A stretch of DNA of 64,000 nt from Allobosea sp. LC85 (GCF_000735605.1 NZ_JPKG01000033.1:124001-188000), one strand, 5' to 3'; shown: positions 51,820-60,094, counted from the stretch's first letter. Numbers and translations are program-made. The notes: a model not told the origin generated them from the letters alone.

Positions 51820-53154
51820 TCAACCCGTCGGCAATGCCACGCGCCAGACCGCGTTGCCGACATCATCGGCGACCAGCAGGCCGCCCCGCCGGTCGACCCG
51901 TACGCCCACCGGGCGCCCCCGCGCCTCGCCCTTTTCGTTCAGGAAACCGGTGAGGATCTCTTGCGGCATGCCGGCGGGCTTGCCGCCGGTAAAGGGGATG
52001 AAGATCACGCGATAGCCGACCGGGCGCGAGCGGTTCCACGAGCCGTGCTGGCCGACGAAGGCGCCACCCTGATAGCGCGGCCCGAGCCGCCCGTTCGGCA
52101 CGAACGCCAGCCCGAGCGACGCGGTGTGTGAACCCAGCGCGTAATCCGGCTTGATCGCCTCGGCGACGAGCTCCGGGCGCTGCGGCTCGACCCGCCTGTC
52201 GATATGCTGGCCGTAATAGCTGTAGGGCCAGCCATAGAAGCCGCCGCGCTTCACCGATGTCATGTAGTCCGGCACCAGATCGTCGCCGATCTCGTCGCGC
52301 TCGTTGACCGCCACCCAGAGTTCCCGGGTGGCGGGGTTCCAGTCGATTCCGACAGGGTTGCGCAAGCCCGACGCAAAGACCTGCGCCGCGCCCGTCGCCG
52401 GGTCGATTTCGAGCACGGCTGCGCGCCGTACCTCCTCCGTCATGCCGTTCTCGGCGACATTGGAATTGGAGCCGACGCCGACATAGAGCCTGGAGCCGTC
52501 GGCGCTGGCGGTCAGGCTCTTCGTCCAATGGTGGTTTCTGCCGGCGGGCAGGTCGGCGACCGTCACCGGCGTGCCTGCGCTTCTGGTTTCGCCCGGCTTG
52601 TAGGGGACACGGACGACCGCGTCGGCATTGGCGATGTAGAGCTGGTCGCCGACCAGAACCATGCCGAACGGCGAATTGAGGTTCTCCAGGAAGATGCTCT
52701 TCGTTTCGGCGACGCCGTCGCCATCCGCGTCGCGCAGCAAGGTGATCCGGTTGGCGCTCGGTGTCTGTGACCCGGCCTTTTTCATGAAGAGGCCCTGCAC
52801 CCAGCCGCGGATGCCACCGCTCTTGTCCGCCGGCTTCGGTGGCGCGTCGCTTTCCGCCACCAGCACGTCACCATTGGGCAATTCATAGAGCCAGCGCGGG
52901 TGCTGCAGCCCTGTCGCGAATGCCGTCACCCGCCCGCCGGTCGGCGCGGTCGGTCTCTCGCCCTGCTTCCAGCCGATGGCATCGGCGACCTTGATGGTCG
53001 GAAGCCATGACGTCTGTGGTTCGGGCAGGGTCGGATTGGGCCCGTAGCCGGCTTCTTCGTTGAGGGTGGACCGGCCGGAACCTGCGCAAGCCGCAATGGC
53101 GAGCGCCGAGGCGGCAACGCTGGCGATGTGGATGACGCGGCGCGTGGTCGCCAT
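51820..53154 (-). CDS. PQQ-type sugar (sorbosone) dehydrogenase, lipoprotein
   Basis: A 444-residue six-bladed beta-propeller dehydrogenase of the L-sorbosone/glucose (GdhB-like) class. It is a lipoprotein: IASVAASALAIAAC with C at residue 22. Blade signatures include GLQHPRWLYELPNGDVLVAE, NSPFGMVLVGDQLYIANADA, RNPVGIDWNPATRELWVAVN and FVGQHGSWNRSRPVGYRVIF. PQQ and calcium sites cannot be assigned residue by residue by eye. It oxidises a sugar or aldehyde in the periplasm and feeds electrons into the chain. ATG at 53154 has AGGAG eight bases upstream. It is divergent from the oxidase operon, with a weak EcfG-like promoter facing it. Confidence 0.9.
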   Translation of the reverse strand: MATTRRVIHIASVAASALAIAACAGSGRSTLNEEAGYGPNPTLPEPQTSWLPTIKVADAIGWKQGERPTAPTGGRVTAFATGLQHPRWLYELPNGDVLVAESDAPPKPADKSGGIRGWVQGLFMKKAGSQTPSANRITLLRDADGDGVAETKSIFLENLNSPFGMVLVGDQLYIANADAVVRVPYKPGETRSAGTPVTVADLPAGRNHHWTKSLTASADGSRLYVGVGSNSNVAENGMTEEVRRAAVLEIDPATGAAQVFASGLRNPVGIDWNPATRELWVAVNERDEIGDDLVPDYMTSVKRGGFYGWPYSYYGQHIDRRVEPQRPELVAEAIKPDYALGSHTASLGLAFVPNGRLGPRYQGGAFVGQHGSWNRSRPVGYRVIFIPFTGGKPAGMPQEILTGFLNEKGEARGRPVGVRVDRRGGLLVADDVGNAVWRVALPTG

Positions 53155-53210
53155 GATTGGCACTCCTGCTGGGCTGCGGGGGCGGTCGGCCCGCCGTCTC
53201 GTGAGCGGTG

Positions 53211-53236
53211 AACGTAAAACCCCGGCATTTTGTTCG
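53211..53236 (-). promoter_or_regulatory. Weak EcfG-like promoter (CGAAC-N17-CGTT) before the sugar dehydrogenase
   Basis: On the reverse strand CGAAC (53236-53232) and CGTT (53214-53211) are 17 bases apart. The first base of the -35 box deviates. It is 56 bases before the start codon of the dehydrogenase gene. Confidence 0.35.
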
Positions 53237-53267
53237 CCTGCCTCGACCCGTCGGGGAGACGAGCCAT

Positions 53268-53293
53268 GGAACCTCTCGCGGCCACCGTTCGTT
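53268..53293 (+). promoter_or_regulatory. EcfG-type promoter, exact match (GGAAC-N17-CGTT), oxidase operon
   Basis: GGAAC at 53268-53272 and CGTT at 53290-53293 with a 17-base spacer, 21 bases before the TTG start of ctaG. The predicted transcript would begin near 53300, directly before the purine-rich ribosome site, supporting that start. Confidence 0.6.
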
Positions 53294-53314
53294 GGCAAGC
53301 GAGGGGGGAAGGTC

Positions 53315-53998
53315 TTGCGCCGCACTTTCGTTCAACACGACGGCATGGTGGGACCGGATGGCGCGATGGCCATCCTGGCGAGTTCCGCGCTCGTTGCCGC
53401 GGCGGGGGCGCTTGTCATTGCGACGGTGGGCGAGTTCGGCCCCTTGTCGCTGCAGATGCTGCAGCATCTTGCCATCATGAATGTCCTGGCTCCCCTCATT
53501 GCGCTCCTCCTCTCGCCGCGCAGGGAGAGAGCAGGGCCACACCGGATAGGGATGGCAGGGCTGTTCCAGCTCGTCCTGCTCTGGGCCTGGCACGCGCCTG
53601 CGATGCAGCAGGCTGCGGCCGGGTCCAGCCTTGTCCAGACTGCGCTTCTCGTCCTGCTTGGCGGGGCGGCCGTCCAGTTCTGGCGCAGGGTGCTGGCGGC
53701 TGTCCCGGCCGGTGGCTGGCACGCGCTCGCCGCGCTGATGCTCACCGGCAAGTTCGCCTGCCTTCTCGGCGCGCTTCTGATCTTCGCGCCCCGGGATCTC
53801 TATGGGTTGCCCGGCCTCGTGCTTGCGCTGTGCGCGACCGGCCCGTCGACTCTCGCCGATCAGCAGCTTGCCGGTCTCCTGATGATCACGGCCTGCCCGC
53901 TGAGCTATCTCGGTGCGGGCGTCATGCTGGCGGCCCGGATGCTGCGTGGTCTCGACATCGGGCAGGTGGATGGCGATGTCCCTGCTCGCCCGCGCTAG
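53315..53998 (+). CDS. ctaG: Cytochrome c oxidase assembly protein CtaG (caa3 type)
   Basis: A 227-residue membrane protein of the CtaG/Cox11-unrelated caa3 assembly family with about six or seven spans (ILASSALVAAAGALVIATVG; LQHLAIMNVLAPLIALLLSP; LFQLVLLWAWHAPAMQQAAA; LAALMLTGKFACLLGALLIF). Family histidines MLQHLAIMN and AWHAPAM are conserved, possibly copper-related. TTG at 53315 is preferred: GGGGGGAAGG lies just upstream and an exact EcfG promoter would start the transcript about 15 bases earlier. Later ATG at 53345 is the fallback. It opens the oxidase operon; its end overlaps the cytochrome c gene by 23 bases. Confidence 0.85.
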   Translation: MRRTFVQHDGMVGPDGAMAILASSALVAAAGALVIATVGEFGPLSLQMLQHLAIMNVLAPLIALLLSPRRERAGPHRIGMAGLFQLVLLWAWHAPAMQQAAAGSSLVQTALLVLLGGAAVQFWRRVLAAVPAGGWHALAALMLTGKFACLLGALLIFAPRDLYGLPGLVLALCATGPSTLADQQLAGLLMITACPLSYLGAGVMLAARMLRGLDIGQVDGDVPARPR

Positions 53999-55139
53999 AT
54001 CGACCAGCCTCTGGCTGCTCGGCAGCTGGCGGCGGCTTGTTGCCGCCCTCGCCATGCTTGTCGCGCTTGGCCTTGCCGGCGTGTTCCTGTTCGCCTGGCT
54101 CGGGGTCTACAACGTCGCCGCCAGCACCGGCCACTTCCAGCTCTTCGACAGTTTCCTGCGCTTCGGAATGGAGAATTCGGTCCGGGCGCGGGCGCCCAAG
54201 GATACGTTGCCGCGGCAGGAGGACGACAATCTAGTCCGGCTTGGCGCTGGCCATTTCCATGCCGGCTGCTCCTATTGCCATGGCGCACCGGGCCAGCCGA
54301 TCAGCCCGGTCGCGGCCAGGATGCTGCCACCACCGCCGGACCTTTCGGAGAAAGTCGGCCTGTGGCGCGACGGTGAACTGTTCTGGATCGTGAAGCATGG
54401 ACTGAAATATGCCGGCATGCCGGGCTGGCCCGTGCTGGAGCGCGATGACGAGGTCTGGGCGCTCGTGGCCTTCCTGCGGCGGCTGCCGGAACTCGACGAG
54501 CGCGGCTACCGCGCTCTGGCCTTCGGCGAGGTCAGGATCGACCCGCCAAGCGGGCGCGAAATCGCGACCGGCGAGAGTGGAGAGGATGCGATCGGTGCCT
54601 GTGCGCGTTGCCACGGGGCCGTCGAAGGCCCCAAGAGCGACCTCGTCCCGGTCCTGCACGGTCAGCCGAAGGCGATGCTCGCCGGCGCGCTGCGCGCCTT
54701 TGCGGCCGGGACGCGCGAAAGCGGGATCATGCAGACGGCCGCCTCGGACCTTTCCGAACGCCAGATCGAGCAACTCGCGAGCTTCTATGCCGGGCTGTCT
54801 TCGCCGCCGCGACACAATCCGCTTCCTGCCGATGGCGCCGCGGTCGATCGCGGTGCGGCTCTGGCGCGTCACGGCGTTCCGTCACTCGGCATCCCTGCCT
54901 GCCTCGACTGCCATGGTGCGAGTGCCCTGCCATCCTACCCGCGGCTGGCCGGCCAGCCTGTCCGGTATCTGCTGGGCCAGCTTCGCGCCTGGCGTGCCGG
55001 CTTGAACGATCGCAGCCCGTCCGGTCAGGTCATGGCCCCGATCGCGCGTCGGCTCAGCGCCGAGCAGGCGGCCGACGTCGCAGCCTATTTCGCCGCTCAG
55101 CCGGCCGCCTCTGTCTCCGCCGGAGGCCTGGGGCGATGA
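53976..55139 (+). CDS. Membrane-anchored triheme cytochrome c
   Basis: A 387-residue cytochrome with one N-terminal span (LVAALAMLVALGLAGVFLFA, residues about 21-40) and three covalent heme sites: CSYCH at 98-102, CARCH at 209-213 and CLDCH at 309-313. Likely axial methionines occur in YAGMPGWPVL after the first heme and GIMQTAASDLS or VMAPIARRLS later. The second and third modules resemble class I c-type domains in tandem, like c4/c5 proteins. It should carry electrons to the CuA/heme c of subunit II. ATG at 53976 (MSLLARARS) is preferred over 53970. It overlaps ctaG and its stop overlaps coxB by four bases, so expression is coupled. Confidence 0.92.
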   Translation: MSLLARARSTSLWLLGSWRRLVAALAMLVALGLAGVFLFAWLGVYNVAASTGHFQLFDSFLRFGMENSVRARAPKDTLPRQEDDNLVRLGAGHFHAGCSYCHGAPGQPISPVAARMLPPPPDLSEKVGLWRDGELFWIVKHGLKYAGMPGWPVLERDDEVWALVAFLRRLPELDERGYRALAFGEVRIDPPSGREIATGESGEDAIGACARCHGAVEGPKSDLVPVLHGQPKAMLAGALRAFAAGTRESGIMQTAASDLSERQIEQLASFYAGLSSPPRHNPLPADGAAVDRGAALARHGVPSLGIPACLDCHGASALPSYPRLAGQPVRYLLGQLRAWRAGLNDRSPSGQVMAPIARRLSAEQAADVAAYFAAQPAASVSAGGLGR

Positions 55140-56113
55140 GGTGCTGCAGAGCTCTCCTGATTGTCACTGCGACAACGAGCCTGGCCGGCTGCAGCGAGAT
55201 GCAGTCGGCACTGGCACCAGGCGGGGAGGAGGCGGGCCGCATCGCGTTCCTGACCTGGATTCTGTTCGCAGGGGCCGGCGCGATCCTGCTCGTCGTCGCC
55301 GGCTCGCTCGTCATGGCCATGCGCGGCCCGGAGCGCTTGCGCCAGGCGCTCGGGGGCGAGCGGGCGATCAGGCTCGGCGGCATCGTCTTTCCGGTGGTGA
55401 CGCTCGCGATCCTGCTCGGCTGTGGAGTCTGGCTGATGCGCGAGTCGCTTGCGCTGGGTCGGCCAGCGGCGTTGCGCATCGAGGTCACGGGCGAGCGATG
55501 GTGGTGGCGCATCAGCTATCCCGGCTCCGATGGCAGCCTGCTCGCCGACGCTAACGAGCTCCGGATACCTGTGGGACGCGAGATCGATCTGGTGCTGCAC
55601 ACCGCCGATGTCATCCACTCCTTCTGGGTGCCGAACCTGGGCGGAAAGCTGGACATGATCCCCGGCCGAACGAATACGCTGCGGATCAAGGCCGACAGGC
55701 CGGGGATCTACCGGGGCCAGTGCGCTGAATATTGCGGCGGGGCCCATGCGCTGATGGCGCTCGAAATCCACGCCGTGGCGCCGGACGAATTCGATGCCTG
55801 GCTGATATCGACACAAGCGCCGCGTCTCGGCGAGGGCATCGCTCGCGGACAGGGGCTTTTCCAGGCGGCTGGTTGCGGCGCCTGCCACGGCATTCGGGGC
55901 ACGCCGGCCGCGGGCACGATCGGCCCCGATCTATCGCGTGTCGGTGGGCGTCGCTTTCTGGCGGCTGCGACGATTCCGAACTCCACCGAGAATCTCGTCC
56001 GGTTCATCAGTCGCGGGCAGTCGGTCAAGCCAGGCAATCTGATGCCGGAGTTCCGGATCTTCTCCGATGAGGAGCTTGACGCCGTGGCCGCCTATCTCTC
56101 GAGCCTGAAATGA
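55136..56113 (+). CDS. coxB: Cytochrome c oxidase subunit II with heme c (caa3/CoxM type)
   Basis: A 325-residue lipoprotein (lipobox LAGC, Cys19) with two spans, a cupredoxin domain and a C-terminal cytochrome c module. The binuclear CuA site is complete: H161 (VIHSFWVP), C196, E198, C200 (CAEYCGGAH), H204 and M207. The cytochrome motif is C247-G-A-C250-H251 (CGACHGIRG), with the Met ligand probably in GNLMPEFRIFS. It accepts electrons from cytochrome c and passes them to heme a in subunit I. ATG at 55136 overlaps the cytochrome stop (ATGA) and its own stop overlaps the next gene likewise. Confidence 0.95.
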   Translation: MRCCRALLIVTATTSLAGCSEMQSALAPGGEEAGRIAFLTWILFAGAGAILLVVAGSLVMAMRGPERLRQALGGERAIRLGGIVFPVVTLAILLGCGVWLMRESLALGRPAALRIEVTGERWWWRISYPGSDGSLLADANELRIPVGREIDLVLHTADVIHSFWVPNLGGKLDMIPGRTNTLRIKADRPGIYRGQCAEYCGGAHALMALEIHAVAPDEFDAWLISTQAPRLGEGIARGQGLFQAAGCGACHGIRGTPAAGTIGPDLSRVGGRRFLAAATIPNSTENLVRFISRGQSVKPGNLMPEFRIFSDEELDAVAAYLSSLK

Positions 56114-58656
56114 GCGCGATCCGCATGACCGGGTCCGCAGGCGAAAAGGCTCTGCCGAACCCAGGCCCAAGCCCCGCTGACGAGTTGCGCAGCCTCGAAA
56201 CCATCTGGGCCAGTCCAAAGGGATGGCGCATCGTCAGCGACGTCAACAACACGACGATCGGTCATTTCTATCTCGCGACCGCTTTTCTGTTCTTCCTTCT
56301 TGCCGGGGTGCTCGGCCTGCTGATCCGGCTGCAGCTGGCCGCGCCCGGCAACGAATTCCTGTCGCAGGAAACCTACAACCAGATCTTCACCATGCATGGC
56401 ACGGTGATGATGTTCCTCTTCGCCGTACCGGCGGTTGAAGCGGTGGGCATTTTGCTGCTGCCGGCGATGCTGGGTGCGCGCGACCTGCCATTCCCCCGGC
56501 TTGGCGCATTTGCGCTTTGGGCCTATGTCGTCGGCGGTCTCGTCTTCTTCTGCACGCTGTTCTTCGGTGTCGCGCCCTCGGGCGGCTGGTTCATGTATCC
56601 GCCCCTGACGGGCATGCGCTTCTCGCCGGGCGTCGGCGCGGATTGGTGGCTGCTCGGCATCGGCTTCATCGAGATCTCGGCGATCGCCGGCGCCATCGAG
56701 ATCATCGTCGGCGTGCTGCGGACCCGCGCACCCGGCATGACGCTCGCCCGCATGCCGATCCTGGCCTGGACGATGCTGGTCTTTGCCGGGATGATCGTCT
56801 TCGCCTTCCCGGCGGTGATCCTGGCGACGATTCTGCTCGAGCTGGAGAGAGCCTTCGACTGGCCCTTCTTCATTGCCGAGCGCGGCGGCGATGCGCTGCT
56901 CTGGCAGCACCTGTTCTGGTTCTTCGGCCATCCCGACGTCTACATCATCTTCCTGCCGGCAGCCGGGATGGTCTCGATGATCGTGCCGACGATGGCGGGC
57001 ACGCCGCTCGTCGGCTATCGGCTGATCGTGGTGGCGCTGATCGCTGTCGGCTCCTTCTCGTTCGGGCTGTGGGTCCACCACATGTTCACCACCGGCATTC
57101 CTGCCCGATCGCTCGGCTTCTTCTCGGCCGCAAGCATGGCGGTCGCGATCCCGAGCGGCATCCAGGTCTTCGCCTGGATCGCGACGATCGCCTCGGGGCG
57201 GTTGCGGCTCACCGTGCCCTCGCTCTTCGTCATCGGCTTCCTCCTGATCTTCACGCTGGGCGGGCTGACCGGCGTGATGGTGGCGATGGTCCCGTTCGAC
57301 CGGCAGGCTCATGACAGCTATTTCGTCGTCGCCCATCTCCATTACGTGCTGTTTGGCGGAATGGTCTTTCCCCTCTTTGCCGCGATCTATTACTGGACGC
57401 CCGCCTTCAGCCGCCGCGCGCTTTCAGAGCGGCTCGGTCGCTGGGCTTTCGGGCTGATTTTCGCCGGCTTCAACATCGCCTTCCTGCCGATGCACATCAC
57501 CGGCCTGATCGGCATGCCGCGACGGGTCTATACCTATCCGGCGGGGATGGGGTGGGATGGGCTCAATCTGGTCTCGACCATCGGCGCTTTCATGCTGGCC
57601 GCAGGGGTTTTCGCCTTCCTCGTCGATTTCATCCGCCATATGCGGCTCAGCAGCAAAACCGCCGGCAATATCTGGCAGGCCGGCACGCTCGAATGGCTGC
57701 CGAACCATCCCTATGGCACGCGCAGCATACCGCGGATCTCGAGCCGCGACCCGCTCTGGACGGAGCCTGATCTTGCCCGCGATGTCGAGGCGGGCCGCTA
57801 TTACCTGCCGCGATCCGCGACGGGCGCGCGCGAGACCATCGTCACCTCCCCAGTTGATGCCGAGCCGCAATATCTGATGCGGCTGAGCGCTCCCGGCTGG
57901 GCCCATGTCGCCGCCGCCGTCTTCACCGCCGGCTTCTTCCTGCTTCTGACGGTGAAGCTCGTCACGCTGGCGGCGATGTCCGGCGTGCTCGCAGTCGTCT
58001 CGATCATCGTCTGGATGTGGGACAGCGATCCAGCCCCGACCGAGCCGGTCGATATCGGCGGCGGCATCACCCTTCCGACCTACGCGTCGGGGCCGGTCTC
58101 GCTCGGCTGGTGGGCGATGGTGATCCTGATGCTCGTCGCCGCTGCACTCTATGTCTCGTATGCGTTTGGGTATCTCTACCTCTGGACCGTCTCAGCCCAG
58201 ACCTGGCCGGACGGGGCCGCGCTGCCGGGCCTGTCCCGCCCGCTCGGTGCCGCAGGAATGCTGTTTGCCAGCGCGGCGATGCTGTTTGGCGCGCACTCCC
58301 TGTCGCAACGCGATCATGTGCCGGGCACCGCCTTCATGATGCTGATCGGGTTCGGCACGTTGGCTCTCCTGGGCGGGCTCGCGCTCGACCTGCTCGCGCA
58401 CTGGCGGGCCGGTCTGCGGCCGCAGGCCAGCGGGTACGCGGCGATGGTCTATGCCAACACCGTGCTTCAGCTTCAGATCGCGGCAGCCGTGACGATCATG
58501 GCCGCCTTTGCGATCGCCCGCAGCATCGCCGGGCGCCTGACGTCCGAGCGTCGCGTGGTGTTCGACAACCTGGCGCTGCTCTGGGGCTACGCCATCAGCC
58601 AGAGCCTGCTGGGCATGGCTCTGACCCACGGCTTTCCACGACTGGTCGGGCCGTGA
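56110..58656 (+). CDS. Fused cytochrome c oxidase subunits I and III
   Basis: An 848-residue fusion: subunit I (about 1-590) and subunit III (about 600-848). Heme and copper ligands are intact: H96 (low-spin heme), H274, H323 and H324 (CuB, with Y278 in GHPDVYI), H409 (heme a3) and H411. Proton-channel positions are unusual: the D-channel Glu of HPEVYI is Asp276, the K-channel Lys of GIKIF is Gln352 (SGIQVFAWIAT), and the GNYF Asn region is AVGILLLP. The fusion joins at about ESSRDPLW-like linker (SRDPLWTEPDLARDVEAGRY). It reduces oxygen to water and pumps protons; alternatives such as CoxN-type oxidases of Bradyrhizobium may be the closest relatives, which I cannot check. Confidence 0.94.
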   Translation: MSAIRMTGSAGEKALPNPGPSPADELRSLETIWASPKGWRIVSDVNNTTIGHFYLATAFLFFLLAGVLGLLIRLQLAAPGNEFLSQETYNQIFTMHGTVMMFLFAVPAVEAVGILLLPAMLGARDLPFPRLGAFALWAYVVGGLVFFCTLFFGVAPSGGWFMYPPLTGMRFSPGVGADWWLLGIGFIEISAIAGAIEIIVGVLRTRAPGMTLARMPILAWTMLVFAGMIVFAFPAVILATILLELERAFDWPFFIAERGGDALLWQHLFWFFGHPDVYIIFLPAAGMVSMIVPTMAGTPLVGYRLIVVALIAVGSFSFGLWVHHMFTTGIPARSLGFFSAASMAVAIPSGIQVFAWIATIASGRLRLTVPSLFVIGFLLIFTLGGLTGVMVAMVPFDRQAHDSYFVVAHLHYVLFGGMVFPLFAAIYYWTPAFSRRALSERLGRWAFGLIFAGFNIAFLPMHITGLIGMPRRVYTYPAGMGWDGLNLVSTIGAFMLAAGVFAFLVDFIRHMRLSSKTAGNIWQAGTLEWLPNHPYGTRSIPRISSRDPLWTEPDLARDVEAGRYYLPRSATGARETIVTSPVDAEPQYLMRLSAPGWAHVAAAVFTAGFFLLLTVKLVTLAAMSGVLAVVSIIVWMWDSDPAPTEPVDIGGGITLPTYASGPVSLGWWAMVILMLVAAALYVSYAFGYLYLWTVSAQTWPDGAALPGLSRPLGAAGMLFASAAMLFGAHSLSQRDHVPGTAFMMLIGFGTLALLGGLALDLLAHWRAGLRPQASGYAAMVYANTVLQLQIAAAVTIMAAFAIARSIAGRLTSERRVVFDNLALLWGYAISQSLLGMALTHGFPRLVGP

Positions 58657-58991
58657 CGAGCTGGCGCAGCCCGGCCGGCCGCGGCCTATCGATCCTGTTC
58701 GGGCCGACGGTGTGGGCGCTTCATTTCATCGTGGTCTACGCCGCGGAATCCCTGCTCTGCCGGACCGCGGGCGGCGATAGTCATGGCATTCTGCTCGCGA
58801 GCGCGACAGTGCTGGCGATCGTGGCGCTTGGCTGCCATCTGCGTGTCGAGGGGCGCCGGCTGGGCGAGGAGGGGACGGCACGTTTCCTGGCAGGAGTTGC
58901 CATCGCGCTTGATGGCCTCTCGGGCATCGCGCTGCTGTTCGTTGCCGGAGCCGGTCTCGCCCTGCCGGCCTGTACCGGCGCCATGACGTGA
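58653..58991 (+). CDS. Small membrane protein of the oxidase operon
   Basis: A 112-residue protein with about three spans: RGLSILFGPTVWALHFIVVY, GILLASATVLAIVALGCHLR and FLAGVAIALDGLSGIALLFV. GTG at 58653 overlaps the oxidase stop by four bases (GTGA), as for the other operon genes, so it is translated with them. It carries Cys in LLCRTAGGD and a terminal ACTG, possibly redox or copper-linked. The FGPTVWALHF motif recurs in small proteins of oxidase operons, but I know no named function; an assembly or subunit IV-like role is a guess. Confidence 0.75.
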   Translation: MTSWRSPAGRGLSILFGPTVWALHFIVVYAAESLLCRTAGGDSHGILLASATVLAIVALGCHLRVEGRRLGEEGTARFLAGVAIALDGLSGIALLFVAGAGLALPACTGAMT

Positions 58992-59018
58992 GGCTGTCGC
59001 GGGCTTCGGCGCAGCCTT

Positions 59019-59043
59019 GGAACGGATCGAACCTCGCGGCGTT
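59019..59043 (+). promoter_or_regulatory. EcfG-type promoter, exact match (GGAAC-N16-CGTT)
   Basis: GGAAC at 59019-59023 and CGTT at 59040-59043, 16-base spacer, 33 bases before the small protein gene at 59077. Confidence 0.65.
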
Positions 59044-59076
59044 TCCATGGGGTGTGGCAATGAACGAGGTTGAGAG

Positions 59077-59265
59077 ATGCGCCCAGAATCGAACCCGGCT
59101 GTGGAGAGCCTCCGCAAGGAGCAGAAGGCGCAACGCAAGGCGGAACGCGAAGGGACGGAAGACGAGCGGCTCAACAAGGCCCTGAAGGCGACCTTTCCGG
59201 CGAGCGATCCGGTCGCTGCTGAGAGCCCGGCGAAACCCGGGGCGCCCAAGAAGCGGCGGCAGTGA
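59077..59265 (+). CDS. Small charged protein with TFPASDP motif, 62 residues
   Basis: A short, highly charged protein: a Lys/Arg/Glu-rich helix (EQKAQRKAEREGTEDERLNK) then KALKATFPASDPVAAESPAK and a basic tail. The LxxAL-x-TFPASDP element is a recurring motif of small uncharacterised proteins in Hyphomicrobiales; I remember it but cannot assign function. ATG at 59077 has GTTGAGAG upstream. An exact EcfG promoter precedes it, so it is probably a general-stress gene. A second small gene follows 68 bases later on the same strand. Confidence 0.75.
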   Translation: MRPESNPAVESLRKEQKAQRKAEREGTEDERLNKALKATFPASDPVAAESPAKPGAPKKRRQ

Positions 59266-59333
59266 CGTCCTTCGACGCACGAGGCGAAACCCTCCTGGTG
59301 CCGTCATCTCATCGCTTGCGGGAGGGAAGACGC

Positions 59334-59573
59334 ATGCGCGCGCTCGTTCATTTCATCGGGTTGTGGATCGCCCGCGATATCGCTGAGGGACGATATCCCA
59401 AGCAGTTTGCGATTCCCTTGGGTTTCCTGATCGCACGGTTGCGGACGCCGCCGCTGATGATTGCGGTGTTCGGCTGCATCCTGGCCAAACTGGCGCTGGA
59501 CCGGCGTGAACCTGGCGCAAAGCGGCGGTCGGAGCTCGGTGGTACGCGTCGGCGCACCACGCCCTCCCGATGA
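59334..59573 (+). CDS. Small membrane protein, 79 residues
   Basis: ATG at 59334 has GGAGGG six bases upstream. The N-terminus is amphipathic (RALVHFIGLWIARDIAEGRY), followed by one hydrophobic segment (TPPLMIAVFGCILAKLALDR) and a basic, Arg/Lys-rich tail ending TRRRTTPSR, which may bind nucleic acid or lipid head groups. I do not recognise a family. It is probably transcribed with the TFPASDP gene from the EcfG promoter. Confidence 0.6.
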   Translation: MRALVHFIGLWIARDIAEGRYPKQFAIPLGFLIARLRTPPLMIAVFGCILAKLALDRREPGAKRRSELGGTRRRTTPSR

Positions 59574-59614
59574 AGGCCGCTGGAGCGCAGGCTGCAGCTC
59601 TCAGCAGGCAGCTC

Positions 59615-59779
59615 TCAATCGTCCAACGCATCCAACCCCGCGGCACTGACGGTTGCTGCCAGCGCCATGGCCGTCCAGAAAAGCTCGGACATTGGTCCGA
59701 GTCCTGGTCCGGGGCCGGCCAGGACCGACCACAACCCGCCGAGGAGGAAGACCAGGCAGCCCGACACCAGCGTTTTCAC
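59615..59779 (-). CDS. 54-residue membrane protein with exact EcfG promoter
   Basis: Reverse-strand GTG at 59779 to TGA at 59615. AGGAGG stands five bases upstream. The product starts MKTLVSGCLVFLLGGLWSVL, has a Gly/Pro turn (AGPGPGLGPMSELF) and a second hydrophobic stretch (WTAMALAATVSAAGLDALDD), so two short spans are likely. It is too small for a typical gene-finder cut-off, but start signal, composition and promoter agree. A perfect EcfG promoter (59805-59829) faces it. No family recognised. Confidence 0.7.
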   Translation of the reverse strand: MKTLVSGCLVFLLGGLWSVLAGPGPGLGPMSELFWTAMALAATVSAAGLDALDD

Positions 59780-59804
59780 GGACGCCTCCTGTGGCCGCGC
59801 GCAT

Positions 59805-59829
59805 AACGCTCATCCCGGCAGGAAGTTCC
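59805..59829 (-). promoter_or_regulatory. EcfG-type promoter, exact match (GGAAC-N16-CGTT)
   Basis: On the reverse strand GGAAC (59829-59825) and CGTT (59808-59805) are exactly 16 bases apart, followed by AT. It is 25 bases before the GTG start of the 54-residue membrane protein. Confidence 0.7.
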
Positions 59830-59947
59830 TTTGGTCGGCGAAAGAAAACACAGCCTCCATCTCGTCGCTTCATGGGGCTCTGCCGATAGCCCCCAGTGGC
59901 AGGGTCACTCGGTTCCGCTCGCCACATTCGGGGATGGCGAGCGAGAT

Positions 59948-60094
59948 TCAGTGCGACTTGGACATGCGCTCGGGTTTGCCCTTGCGCTTGGTCGAAGCCA
60001 GGTCGTGCAGCTCCTTTTCAGTCATCGCTGGTCTTCATCTCGCCCCGCTTGGCGGCGAGCGCCGCTCCCGCCGGGCTTTGGATTTCGCCGGCAT
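59948..60094 (-). pseudogene. DUF3008 family protein, multiply broken
   Basis: The reverse strand has a strong ribosome site (GGAGGAGG) and ATG at 60094 reading MPAKSKA, the family start. After seven codons the frame is lost; in the next frame the bases read PAGAALAAKRGEMKTSDD and stop, which is the expected middle; in the third frame MTEKELHDLASTKRKGKPER and MSKSH follow, the expected end, stopping at 59948. Intact DUF3008 proteins are about 60-65 residues and read in one frame, so at least two indels plus a loss of about ten codons have occurred. Confidence 0.8.
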
